From Allodiplogaster sudhausi (taxonomy: Eukaryota; Nematoda; Chromadorea; Rhabditida; Diplogasteridae): DNA of 64,000 bases. Each line of letters begins with the position of its first letter. Position 1 is the stretch's first letter. Positions 1-12,295 of the stretch are shown here, piece after piece. The position numbers were made by a program, and so were the translations under genes. Below the pieces are notes generated by a model. That model did not search any database, was not told the DNA's origin, and saw only the letters and a program-made list of their open reading frames with translations. The stretch spans positions 2,837,501 through 2,901,500 of the forward strand of contig CALZFC010000009.1 in NCBI GenBank assembly GCA_945643635.1, in the 5' to 3' direction.

Positions 1-2213
1 CGGCCAACTGGAGGACAAAAACGAACTTTTAGCCAGCGTTAGCGCATTTTCCTGTTTACATTTAACTTTCTTTTTATCTTGGTCGACTTTTGTTGTTGCT
101 GTATAATGCCTAGTTAATTGCATGAACATGTATGAGATGCGTGTCTAGTGTCGACGATCCCGTGCTTGGCGGACGCGGCGTGCATGGAATACGCAGCCTG
201 CGTGGCCGGCCGCTGTCGCTGCCTCTCGCCCTTCTTCCTGAACGGCGACAGCTGCGTCTCCAGCTCGCACTCACTTGGCCCTGATTCCATCCACACAATC
301 ATGGCCTCTCCTCCGGCACTCGCAGCTCCGTTAGTGATCACTCGCTTTTCTCTGCTTTTCAATATACATAGATCATTCATTTTTTCCAGATCGTTTTATC
401 CTTTCGCCATTCCAGCGGCTCTTCGACCGAACCCTACTTATGGTTATTCTTTTTTAAACGTACATAGTTTATGACATTATTTTGATCATTAAAGACCGTC
501 TCCTCACCTCATATCTTGCGGATTTAATCTGATAGCGTACATCTGTCGTAAAGACAAATTATTGCAGATTGCTCATTGATTGTGAGATATCTTGCAGGCA
601 TCCCTCAACCGCAGCCTCTGCCTGTGGCACCCGCTCCAGTTGTGGCCGCTCCCTCTTTTCCGGTGCTCCGTCAGCCATTACCGGCACCCGTTCTGCCAGC
701 TCTGCTGCCACATCCGATCATGCATCATCCTCTTCCGCCTCCTCCAGCCTCATATCTCAATCCAAATCCACCGCCTTCTATAGTATGCAGTGGTTTCATT
801 ATTTATTTCTTTTTCTTTGATGTATAAATCTGATCCGAGGTACTCTTACTAAATTCAATGGAATTGTAACCTCACAGAAGAAGAAAAAAAGTACCGTACA
901 TATACATATCAGATGCGTGACGCGCCACCGCCTGCCCGCGTTCATGTTGGTGATTACACTTATGTGATGGAGGGACCGGCTCCTAATCATCCAGCACGAT
1001 GCGTCCCGGTCGGGAAATGCTTGCCTCCTGCGCCCCAACCACCACCTCCCCCTCCTCCTCCACCGCCTCCTCCGCCACCCCCTCCTCCCCCGCCTCCTCC
1101 TCCTCCTAATCCGCCTCCTCCGCCTCCTCCGCCCCCATCGGCCCCTCCTCCGCCTCCTCCTCCTCCTCCTCCCCCAATCACCCTTCCACCTACCACAACA
1201 ACGACGACTACCACTCTTCCTCCACCAGTGACAATCCTGGAGCCGAGTAGCTTTCCACCCACCACATCCACAACGACGACCACCACAACGACCACTACAA
1301 CAACCACTCCCTCAACCACGACGACCACAACTTCCCCTTCGACCACCACCACCACTGAGCCAATAACCACTACTCCTCCCCCGACATTCCCCCCACAACG
1401 GGATCCGCCGCCGCCGATTGCCTACCCTTGCGAGCCGTGCTATATTCCAGGGACATTGTGCGTGGGCGGATCGATCTGCATCAGGGTTGGTTCATTCCAT
1501 CAGCTTCGCCATGCCTTTTCAAGTATTGTCTTTGTACGAAGTTACTGAAATTTGTACGTATAACCACGCAGGGATTGTGCGAATGTCGGCCAGGCGAGAT
1601 AATAGTCGAAAAGACATGCGTTCCTCCGCCTCCTCCGCCCCCTCCTCCACGACTCACGCCGCCTGTCATTATTCATGAAGTCATTCCTGTCATTTCTGCA
1701 AACCAGTTAGTGGTTCTTCGCAGTTCATTCTCATCTTTATATACTTTTAACGAAGAAATATGTTCATCTTCATAGTGGAAATATTTCAGATGTCAAAATA
1801 AGAACAACTGCTGCGAGCCAGGGTTTGTGTGGCAGTCGAACCATTGCGTGCCGAACATGAAGCTTATCAACATAGTGGTACGTGCCTGTGGTGGGGTTGC
1901 ACGAGAGTAATGCACTAAATATCTAATGATCCTAGCTTTTCCTGCATTTCCATGCACTTACGAAAATTAGTGTTCCCGATAAGGCAACGCGCTTGGATAT
2001 AGAGGTGGAGGAGAAAAGTGTAGAAAAAGTGGAAGAGAGAGAGAGAGATAGAGAATGAGAGATAGAGAAATGGAGAGAGCAGAAGAGTAAGAGATGAGAG
2101 AAGTGCCTTCTGCCAAGGTGGAGCCGGGCGGGAGCTGCCGCAACAGTGCGGGCTGCCCACGCCATGCGTACTGTCAGGCGGGCACTTGCCAGTGTGCTCC
2201 TCCCTTCCGATGA
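1..2213 (+). CDS. EB-module cysteine-rich protein with polyproline/polythreonine linkers (5' end outside window)
   Basis: Last exons of a gene that begins upstream. Exons I can place are about 149-255, 598-782, 913-1485, 1572-1705, 1790-1877 and 2118-2213; from 598 on, all junctions agree in phase. The join between the first two is not resolved. Cysteine clusters of the EB type (short loops ending in CRC, CEC or CQC) are seen at 160-255, about 1430-1620 and 2130-2205, and a fourth cysteine run lies at 1791-1860. Between them are linkers that are almost pure proline (codons 1039-1190) and almost pure threonine (1190-1375). EB modules are known from nematode secreted and surface proteins, some next to protease inhibitor domains. 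An extracellular or cuticle-surface role is inferred. No transmembrane segment is visible in the part present. A poly(A) signal AATAAA lies at 2408-2413. The family call is good; the function is unknown. Confidence 0.7.
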
Positions 2214-2407
2214 CATGCCAGAAGATGCGTTCTTCCTTGACACGACAATTCTAGCCAACTTCGATATCCTATTGAGATCTCCTTTTTATCCTTATGAATA
2301 TTTACAAATAGGTCGTAATTCCTGTTATGTTCGCCTTGAACAATTTACCGGTTGTGTTTTATTGTCTGTATTTTTTCTTCAACAGCATTAAATGATAATT
2401 TAATTTC

Positions 2408-2413
2408 AATAAA
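2408..2413 (+). other. Poly(A) signal AATAAA of the EB-module gene
   Basis: Canonical hexamer about 195 bases after the stop codon at 2211-2213, in AT-rich sequence. Confidence 0.5.
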
Positions 2414-2956
2414 TTGAACACAAATTTTGCATTAAATATGAATGATTTACAAATTGGAATTCATGAAACAAGATTTTATCATTGTTTGTTTCTTCTTCCA
2501 GTATATTCTCACTCAAAAATATTCACATGCAACTGGAATTTTGTTCTGCTTTGAAGCAAACCTCAATCTTTGTTGCCATGCTGCTTTTTCTCAGGCACTC
2601 GGAAAGAGTGTAGAAGGGTTCGTTGAAAACATGAGTGAAATGTTCAAAAGAAGAGAGAAAAGAGCTGGCTCCGAATACTGACATCCATCGCTGACAGGTT
2701 GGAGTCGAGAATGAGAATGAGAGAAAGTGCACTCCTTCAAAGTGCCCACACTCAATCATCTCCCTCCTTTGCCACTTTCCTTGTGGCCTCTCACATCTTC
2801 TTGGCGTTTGCAATACATATTTCTTAATTTGCGTCTACTCATTTCTTGCGTGTACTTTCACTGCCATGGAAACCGCCGAGTGGAAGAGCGCGCGCAAGCT
2901 TCTTCGTCACTTTATTTCTATTCACTCATTGCAGCTCTTCTCTTAGGCTGTTAGTC

Positions 2957-3509
2957 ATGAACAAGGCGATCACGCCTCCGGCATCGAAATTCCAGGTAAA
3001 TATTTCCTAACGTTGTACTTGATTAATTTGTTATTACAATAGTTTTTATTGAGTTACACACGAATCAAATTAACCAAATTTGATTCTAACATATTGTCGA
3101 TGTCTGTATTTTAAAGCAGCCATTACAGGAGCTCTCCTGTTTTGGATGCAGCAAAGAGGCAGTGGAGAGATGGAAAAGAGAAGGACGCATGGTTATCGCA
3201 AGAGACGATTTCACAGCATACAGTTTAAATGAAAAGGAAAAAGCCCTTCTTGCACCTGGTTTGCTCATTTTCCTCTAATTACTCTATTAACTATTCTTAA
3301 AATAATGTTTGGATTGTTCAGGTGATGAGGTTGCCATTTTACGGATTCAACAGCAGCGCCTCGTTGCAGCTCTCGTGTTAAAAGTACACAACGACCTGGC
3401 GTTTCTCTACTCCGACGATTATGAAAAAGTTCCGCTTACTTCTCCAATTTATCGCATACATGCCGCAAGGCATTCCTATTCTATGGTCTGTATTCAGCAA
3501 ACGGTCTAG
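2957..3509 (+). CDS. Small conserved-looking protein of unknown function, three exons
   Basis: Exons 2957-2995, 3120-3258 and 3322-3509 join in phase (GTAAAT donor, AAGCAG acceptor, phase-1 second intron) into about 121 residues. No signal peptide or membrane segment is seen. The middle exon is rich in charged residues (SKEAVERWKREGR) and has two cysteines (SCFGC). The last exon has a well-packed sequence (LVAALVLKVHNDLAFLY) that looks like a folded domain. I do not recognise the family. It starts about 740 bases after the EB gene on the same strand, too far for a tight operon. The acceptor of exon 2 could also be three bases earlier, adding one glutamine. The last exon reads straight to a stop, but a further splice after Met (GTCTGT) cannot be excluded. 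Confidence 0.5.
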
Positions 3510-4022
3510 TTCCTTTATTCTATAAATCTGAAACACAGCAGCATTGTTATGTAGCCCATTAGCAGTGATGTCTCTTTATCCACTTGCTTAGTCCCTCGCC
3601 AGTAATCATCACAACGGGATTGCCCTGCTGCCCAGTGATAAATGACCAGCAGATCAGCAGTTCCCTCTGTCCGCTCACTTGGTCGTAACTCATTTGTGCA
3701 ATTTGCTACAGCTGTAACACCTGTTCCAGCGAACGTTTCTGGGTATTCCTATAGATTCCCAAGGAGACACCTGATTATCTTTTACATATGTTTCGCTGCT
3801 CAAATGCTCATAACTGATTAATCCATTAGGCGGATAGGTTCTAGGAACTGCTGACCATTGGTTTAGAAATTTTAAAAGACACATAGGGAAAGTAATCGCC
3901 AATTTCTTGTACTCAAGTTGTGTGAATTTTCTACTCTCGGGTTCGCCTCCTTCCTCTCTCTTTCTCACGGTCGTGTTATATTTTCCAGGTCGTTATATAA
4001 AACGACAATTTATTGTTGCAAT

Positions 4023-4028
4023 TTTATT
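4023..4028 (-). other. Poly(A) signal of macin-1
   Basis: AATAAA on the minus strand, 14 bases after the stop codon; a second copy is at 4009-4014. Confidence 0.5.
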
Positions 4029-4041
4029 ATCTATAGTAAAA

Positions 4042-4488
4042 TTAAAGTCCAAAGTTGCATGTTGCAATTTCCAGTGGACTTGCATCCCGCGGAACACTTC
4101 CACCAGAGCATCTCAAGAAACGTCATTGCATTATACATTCAAGTGAAGATACATGCGTCTCATTTTTTCTTATAAGGTAGCATTAGAACTAACTGGCATT
4201 GATATCCTCCACTGCACGGCTTGTCCAACACTGCCAGGTAGCTTCCTCCCTCGCGTCCTTGGCACTTCTGGCAAAAGTCGGCACACGACTTCCACAAAAT
4301 TCCTGTCCCTGAATTATTCTTATCTGTTTATTGCGAGAAAAAGGATATGAAAAAGTGAATGGAAGCATACAAAATGCAGTCTGAGGTGTACACCGTGACC
4401 AGTCGTCGAGGCAGGTAGAGGCCTCGTTGTGGAGAGCGGAAGATGACACGGAGGAGAGGAGCAGAAGAATGGCTACGAGCTTGTTCAT
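4042..4488 (-). CDS. Macin-family secreted peptide, divergent acidic copy (macin-1)
   Basis: Three exons on the minus strand, 4488-4371, 4308-4194 and 4111-4042, join in phases 1 and 2 into a 100-residue precursor. The start is a signal peptide (MNKLVAILLLLSSVSSSA). The mature part has the macin framework: Cys, then WSRC, then TGILWKSC, then C-x3-C-x2-C, C-x5-C-x-C and a last Cys near the end. Macins are cysteine-stabilised antimicrobial peptides with scorpion-toxin-like folds, known from leeches, molluscs and Hydra; in leech they also act in nerve repair. This copy has only nine cysteines: the position corresponding to the sixth cysteine of macin-2 is Tyr (GGSY, codon TAC). The mature peptide is slightly acidic by my count (about 6 basic, 7 acidic), unlike typical macins. 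A TATA box lies at 4541-4548 and a poly(A) signal at 4023-4028. It may be neofunctionalised. Family call is by framework and intron match to macin-2. Confidence 0.78.
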
Positions 4489-4540
4489 CTACTATTTGGG
4501 TAGAAAAGGGAACTATGGAAGGAAAAGTAAGGACGGACTC

Positions 4541-4548
4541 TTTTTATA
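4541..4548 (-). promoter_or_regulatory. TATA box of macin-1
   Basis: TATAAAAA on the minus strand, about 53 bases before the start codon. The same arrangement is found at macin-2, so both genes are likely transcribed from focused promoters with 5' leaders of roughly 25 bases. Confidence 0.55.
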
Positions 4549-5043
4549 CAGAACTGATGGAAGAGTGCCTATTTTGTGTCTATTCTTTTTTCATCGCCTA
4601 TTTTGTTGTTGGGTGAAGATTAATTTGGCCGTGGAACACGTGGTATTTCGTAGCAAGGGATTCTTACTTGTCCGCCATATGCCCTGCCATGAAACGAATT
4701 GCTCACAAACAACAGCAAAATTCACCCAGATCACAGACCCAGGATCATCGCCCTTCGGTCTCATGACGAGACAACGTGTTCTGCTGACAGCTAATGTATG
4801 CAGACACGTTTCAGTATTCGTCGACGGAAAAGTGCAAATGAAGATTATTTTGTCCTCTCTTTGAAAAAAGGCAACAAAATAAAAATGTTTGAAATGTCTA
4901 AAAAGCAACCTAATATGTTTTTTGCCAAACACTGTTATTGAAACTATTCTGTTGCTCACTTTATAAAGAATATGCCATACTTAGAGTGTGGAGAAGGCAG
5001 CTGTTCACTCCATGGCGGTCAGTTCAGACGGAATGGCGCCTAT

Positions 5044-5081
<38 letters not shown>

Positions 5082-5215
5082 CCTCTCTCTTCTCTCTGTT
5101 TTGCTCTGTCTCCCCCTCTGTCTCCATCTCTCTCGATCTCTCTCTTGCTCTCTTCATCGCTCCCTCCATCTCTCTCTCACCACCTCGTGGATTCATACCT
5201 TTAGCGCTCCTTCTC
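5044..5215 (+). repeat. (TC)n-rich pyrimidine tract
   Basis: A run of TC dinucleotides from 5044 to about 5095, then degenerate pyrimidine sequence. Long open frames on it (Ser/Leu- or Arg/Glu-rich) are artefacts of the repeat. The surrounding gap from about 4560 to 6950 holds no gene I can support. Confidence 0.85.
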
Positions 5216-5599
5216 TCCTCACTCTTCTCTCTCTTCAACACGACAAATGGTGATGGATGTGAAAAGCGATGTAGAAGCGCCGCTATCAAAACGTCGATGC
5301 TGACTGACTGCCACGAATGGTGGCAGTTGCTCGTCCTTGTATATCTTTCACTTCTGGTTCCCTTCTCTCTTATTTCTATCTCTCTGTCTCTCACTCTCTT
5401 ACTCGCACTCTCTCACTTTCTCTGCTGTCTCGCTGCTTCATCTCAGACAGTTCGGCGCCAGTCAAAGGCCTCTAGGCCTAACCGCCTTAGCTCATTCAAA
5501 TATCTTCAATGTGGCAAGTATCCAATTTCCGGTGCACACTAGCCATGGCATTGGTACCAGAGGTTGGCCACTAGAGAGAGAATGCAACAAAGGAGAAAT

Positions 5600-5600
<1 letters not shown>

Positions 5601-5637
<37 letters not shown>

Positions 5638-5666
5638 CGAGAGAGAGAGAAAGATAGAGAGAGAAT
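5601..5666 (+). repeat. (GA)n purine tract
   Basis: AG dinucleotides with a few interruptions. It lies about 500 bases from the (TC)n tract at 5044, so the two could pair as an imperfect inverted repeat in RNA or single-stranded DNA. The rest of 5670-6950 is AT-rich with no recognisable feature. Confidence 0.85.
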
Positions 5667-6951
5667 ATCTAGACTTTGATGATCAGATCGCACATAGAAG
5701 TCTTCCATACGACCAGATACTGCATGGAGCCTTTCTCACTGACATTCCGCTCTCAAGACCAACAGCCTTCGGCGGTTTTGATCCTGATATTTGCTCTTTC
5801 TCATGCCATTTCAAGTTTACGGTAGCTTCGATGCATCCTGGGAGAAACCATTGGAGTGCGTTAATGTTCTTTTTATATTGCTCACAGATGTAGAGAACTT
5901 AAAAAAGCTATTGTTCCTACATATGCACCAGAATTATCGAATTGTTGGAAATGGTTGTGGATAGAGACGTGGAAATGTACAGCTAAATGGCCCAATATCA
6001 GTAATCGCTTTGTAGTTGATTAGCATGGTAATCATGTTCAAGGAAAATGTCATTCATTGAATAATTAAATGAGCAAACAACTAATAGATGATTAGATTCG
6101 GTCATCTCCGTTAGCGTGTTCTATAAGTGAATTGCTGGATATTCATGTGCGCATCCAGACGAGAAGGGAAACGAACGAGAGGAGTACAGGGTGTGAGCAG
6201 AGAGAAATAATTGATGGAGAGATGTGAGAGAAGCAGAGACATAGAAGGATAGAGAGAGAGAGAGAAAGAACGAGAAAGAGCTAAAAGAAGGCCAAAATGG
6301 TCGTTTCAGTCATTGACAGCAGATGCTTCGCCTCACTTCGCAACACGGCCAAACCATTTCTTAGCTCTGCTTCGAATCATCATTTCAATTAATTCCTTTC
6401 TTAAATCACTTCTTCATTGCAAACAGCGCAACAGGATTTCGCTTCTGAAGAATCGAAACAGATGATTGTATTTGCCAAGAATAGTGTAGTTTCTAGAGTG
6501 AAAAGAAAGCTAGTGTGATCAGGTATTACGAAATAGCAATATTGTAAGAGGTGGCCAAACCATTTTCATGAAAGTAAGGAGATCAGAGTAAGGATTCATT
6601 AGGAGACAAAAAACGTTCATCGGGAAACTTTAAAGAATGATCAGCGGTAAGAAGTGTAGGATAACCGAGCAAATAATGCGGAAAAAAACATTCAGAAACC
6701 CGTTCAAGTAATAAGGTGTAAGGAACATGATTTAACTACATACATGGTGCGATTACTTTGCTAATGAAGCATTTAGCTTTAGGCTATGTGAACCATTCAG
6801 GAAAAAGTGTGAAGAAGAAAGAAGAGAGTAGGAGGAGATTGGATACGATGAACCAAAGAAATAAAGTGGTGAAGAAAACGAAGACTTCGACGTTGGAGGA
6901 GAAGTCGGCGACTGAAATAAAGTTAAATTAGCGAATTAAAATTGATTTATC

Positions 6952-8253
<1,302 letters not shown>

Positions 8254-8710
8254 CACACTTCTCTCTTCGCTCAATGGCCACTCAGACAATTACATGAATG
8301 GCCGCAAGATTCATTGCTCACCGTCCGGCAATGTCTTTCGAAACGAATGACTTAAACACACAAACAACTAAAACGTTCAGGGACGACGCAATTTAATAAT
8401 GTGAAACGAGCTAAGAATGTATATAGGATGGATTTGTTTTTATTCAGATAAATCCAATCAAGTCTGTTACAAAAACTTGCGGTGATAATATTATCTACAT
8501 ATGTGTATACCTCCCATAATGGTATTATTTTTTATCTGATGTATACGAATAACAAGAATAAAAAAGAATTCATACGTCATATGTTTGAAGTTTATTCGTC
8601 ACATTATATAATTAATTACTTTGTTATCTTTAAATGCAATATTGTACAATGTCGAGATTTTCCAATTAACATGACATTAGTGGGGGGAAGCATTAAGTAA
8701 TGTAACAATA

Positions 8711-8716
8711 TTTATT
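8711..8716 (-). other. Poly(A) signal of macin-2
   Basis: AATAAA on the minus strand, 37 bases after the stop codon. Confidence 0.5.
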
Positions 8717-8752
8717 ATGTTGCGAAAAGTGTTATGGAGGTTGAAGAAGTAA

Positions 8753-9232
8753 CTACAATCCCAGCTTGCATGTAGCTTTTTCCCAAAAATTCGCGTCCCT
8801 CGGAACATTTCGGCCGGAGCACCTGAATAGATGTGTACATTGTACATATTTAAAAAAAAATCGTGATTCGGTAATCTTTGATCATTGTCATCGCTATCCA
8901 GCAAAGACTTTTTAAGACAAATGAAGCGTTGTTGTTGGCTATACAACGATGAATAATGCTAACCGGCACTGGAATCCCCCGCTGCACTTCTTGTAGTGCA
9001 CTCGCTTGCAGGCGCCGTCGGCACGACCGCGACATGTCTTACAATATTGGGGACATGACTTCCACAATATTCCTGTCCCTGAATAGAATGGTTCTTGGTC
9101 GTTTCATATATGTGATGACTAACAAAATGCAGTCTGGGGAGTGCAGCGCGACCAGTTGTCGTAGCACGAAGAGCACTCGCTGAGGAGAAGGCAAGACGAG
9201 AGAGTGAGAAGGGTGATTAACAGCTTGTTCAT
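8753..9232 (-). CDS. Macin-family secreted cationic peptide (macin-2)
   Basis: Three minus-strand exons, 9232-9124, 9078-8964 and 8822-8753, give a 97-residue precursor. Exons 2 and 3 are the same lengths as in macin-1 (115 and 70 bases) with identical intron phases, so the two are gene duplicates. A signal peptide ([19 protein letters not shown]) precedes a mature part with ten cysteines: [17 protein letters not shown]-x3-C-x2-C, then GAC, KKC, QCRC and ATC. The ten-cysteine layout is that of theromacin-like macins rather than the eight-cysteine type. By my count the mature peptide has about 14 Lys/Arg against 4 Asp/Glu, so it is strongly cationic, as expected of a membrane-active antimicrobial peptide. 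A TATA box is at 9283-9292 and a poly(A) signal at 8711-8716. The role in defence is inferred from the family. A contaminant is unlikely because it is embedded among nematode genes. Confidence 0.85.
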
Positions 9233-9282
9233 CTCTCCGTTCAGCCAGTCGAGAGGAGAGTGGAGGGGCAAGAACGGGCGAT

Positions 9283-9292
9283 CCCTTTTATA
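9283..9292 (-). promoter_or_regulatory. TATA box of macin-2
   Basis: TATAAAAGGG on the minus strand, ending about 51 bases before the start codon, matching the position of the TATA box of macin-1. Confidence 0.6.
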
Positions 9293-9885
9293 CTCAATGG
9301 ATTATTGGTTGACTCAATCTCCTTTGTATTGAGCCATGCGAGTGCTCTTCGATAAACACAAAGTGGCCAGTCATGGGGCAGCCCGGATTGCTCACCTGCC
9401 ATCTCTGCAATTCGCTGTCTTGCAAAACAGAAACCGCACAGCGGCCACACAACGCGGATTATCGTTTGAGCATGTGAAGGTTAAGCAGTTTTCAGACAGG
9501 TAATGTACACAGGATTGCTACGGGAATGTCCTGAGCTGCCAGTTTGATTTAATGACCTTCTGCGAAAAAGCATGCAAATGTCAACAAGCCTTATGAATGC
9601 GTAAACCGATTTTAGTTATCGAACGACGTCATAGTTTCCCCTGCCGTGATTCTACACGTTCCAAAGCGAATCTGAAAAGTTCTTGAGACAGACAAAATGG
9701 AATTAAAACAACGATCTTACAATTAGGCGTGTTTGCAAGATACATGGAGCTTTCCTGGCAGTCTTCTAACACAGAAGGGCTTGAGCACGGAATGAACTCA
9801 AGGAAGGATGTCGCATAGCCTGTGATCTGTTGTCGTAATTTTTTGCAGCTGGGTCGAATATTAAATTAATGAAAAGCAAAGATTC

Positions 9886-9913
9886 GGCGGGCGCACATCT
9901 AGATGCGCCCGCC
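9886..9913. repeat. GC-rich perfect hairpin
   Basis: Arms GGCGGGCGCA (9886-9895) and TGCGCCCGCC (9904-9913) are perfect inverted complements around the 8-base loop CATCTAGA, and an inner palindrome CATCTAGATG overlaps the loop. It stands alone in AT-rich sequence in the gap 9300-10669, where I see no gene. It could be an RNA stem or a protein-binding palindrome; no function can be assigned. Confidence 0.5.
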
Positions 9914-10669
9914 GCCTCTTTGCGAGTGATCTCAACTGTTGCTTAAGTTGCTATTTGATAGTCTTTTTAGCCAGATGCATCAAGATCTAATATGTTGTTT
10001 GGGTTCGCATCCTATTGTGCCTCGGCTCGGCCCTCCCTTCTTTTCTTGCAGTATCACATCCTTCTTCTCTCATGCATGCCTCCGCCCCTTCTTCTTCACT
10101 TCACGCCTTTGCTTCAAGCTCCCTTTTTCACTATGAACATGGCGGAAGGAAGAGAGAGAGATAGAAGAGATAGAGTGAGATATAAGAGAGAGAGAGAGCT
10201 GGAAGGCAAGCATCTGGATGGAGAGAAGACGAAGAGGGCGAGCGATGCGGAAGAGAGCGAAATGGCTCTCCAACCCTCTGCGCACTTAACTCCTTGCTTG
10301 GTCGTTTCTTCTTGCCTTTCCCTCTCCCTCTTCTCTTTGCTTTGGCAGCATGTTCGACTGACCTCCTATTCAAAAGTCTCTGACGCATACATCCAACAAA
10401 GCCCCTCGTCTCACCTCCTGACGTACAAATCCAAATGTCTCTTATTTTTCTCCCGTTCTCACGAGTTTGATTGTTCCCAGGGCATTACTGCATCAACAGC
10501 GAAAGCCACGTTGTTTTTCTCCTTCTCCAAAAATTTCAAAACATCCATTTCTTCATTCTTTGTATACTAGTAGTCGCATAGTAATAGACTTCTTACTGGC
10601 AATATTAATGCTTATAAATGCTCCCCTATTCACTTTGTTCAATTATTATTATATTAAAATTATAGAATC

Positions 10670-12295
10670 ATGAGCAGAATAAGATTAAGAAACAGGAGAA
10701 TAGTTGTGATGCTCTACGACGACGATGACCACGACCTCTTCCTGACTCCGCGAGCCTCTTCTTACTCTGCCACTCGTGGAGGAGCCTCACGTCATATGAT
10801 TGTTAACGGACGAAACCAAAGGTTTCATTTTTCATTCATTCAATTCTACATTTGTTCCCATCTTGGATGAGGGGTTCAGCGGTGAAAGGTTCAAAATCAA
10901 AGAACTTCATGGCACTTTCTTTCAGAATAGCGATCAAGATCAAGTGTTCGAATAATTCGATCTACCGCGTATCGCCGGTCTATTGCGCACTTGACCCGGG
11001 ACAATCCGTCAGACTTCAGGTATTTTCGTTAGAAATTTTTTTGGTTTTATACCATGCACCAATATATTCATGGCTCTATCCGGCTAGCCTTAGTTGTTAC
11101 CCACAAACACAGTATAGCTACTATATTCTATATTGGGACTCGAACTGTTCCTAGCCATAAATTTAAAAAGACACTAAAATTAAGAGTACGAAATAATCAC
11201 AAGTTTCCACAGCCATTCGCGCGCTTGCTCAATCTTTTCACTCCAAGTCTCAGCCTCAGTAGCTGCCACACACAGCGCATCGACTTTTGCGAGAGTGGCA
11301 GATGCTTTTTTGACATTCACCCAAGGGCATCCGCTTGAATCATTTCTCTTTCTCTGCATCTCTCTTCATCTCTTCTCTCTTTCTCTGCATCTCTCACTCT
11401 CTCTTCTCAATCTCTCCCTCTTTCTCATTTCTTTTGTGTTACTTCACTCAATCCTCCTCCAGACTTCACATACTACAAAAACCTAATTTTTCCAATGCTA
11501 CGATTTCTAATATTTGTAATCGACGCTTTAAAATTGCAGATTGTGCGCGATGCTGGCCAACCCGGAACCGATAAGATTGTTGTGGAGTACCGAGCGAGCA
11601 GCTGCAAGAATCCCAGAGATGCCTTTAAGGTGCTTCTCCCCGATAAGTCTCACTTGTCGGTATTCGAAGAAAGAAAAATCCTTTGATTTCCCAAAAACCA
11701 CAATACTATTCTGGAAGTTCCAGGAGACATTTCCTAAGAAACAACAACATTTAGAATATAGGCGACGGTCCCAATGACATCTGCAAGAAGGTGATTGGCC
11801 TTGTGGCGCGGGACGACTCGGAAGTGGAAGACGCCCCCACGCGCGCCCCTCCGCCTGTCCCACGCGGCCCTCCGCCCTACATGCAAAACAATTCCGCTCC
11901 GCGCACCTTCCATGCATATCGGCCTAACGGCAGACAGTACGCCATCTCTCTGCCTTCTTTCCCTTCTCTCGTTTCACATCTTAGAGAAACAATCCTTAAT
12001 GGAATTCTCACGCTCCATTACCTGTGAAAAACATGCATTAAACGAGGACATTGTAGCCCTTAATGTCACGTAGGATACAATGAGATAGTTTATACAATTA
12101 TGAACAAAAAGAATGACATCTTTCTCTAGACAAGCCTCGAACTGCAGAGTTCCGGCCCCGCCGACAGCAGCATTGCCACCACCGACTCCGCCACCGCCTC
12201 TTCCCACTTCCAAGCCACCCGGCAGGCGTCTTCCCGGACGGAGAAGTCTCTCCAGAAGCAAGAGAACCAAGGAAGCCAGAAAATTCTCTCCATGA
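10670..12295 (+). CDS. Major sperm protein (MSP) domain protein with proline-rich basic tail
   Basis: Five exons, 10670-10821, 10926-11019, 11540-11629, 11755-11936 and 12130-12295, close in frame at 227 residues. The MSP domain covers about residues 20-145: DLFLTPRASSYSATRGGASR is the first strand region, RIAIKIKCSNNSIYRVSPVY the conserved core, then ALDPGQSV, DKIVVEYRAS and GDGPNDICKKVIGL. MSP domains have an immunoglobulin-like fold. In nematodes they make the sperm cytoskeleton, and short MSP-domain proteins are mostly sperm-expressed. After the domain comes a low-complexity tail, first APPPVPRGPPPY, then a run of proline and finally basic residues (RRSLSRSKRTKEARK) ending at the stop. 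The tail is unlike classic MSPs of about 127 residues and could bind SH3 partners or RNA/actin; that is inference. The start could also be the Met 13 codons later (MLYDDDD). Confidence 0.82.

Noticed and set aside
987..1370. Minus-strand open frame of polyglycine and polyvaline
   Set aside because: It is the antisense shadow of the proline/threonine-coding exon; there are no splice sites or context of its own.
5005..5394. Arg/Glu-rich minus-strand frame
   Set aside because: Product of the (TC)n tract; the same applies to similar frames near 33000, 34600, 36300, 37300, 41700 and 56700.
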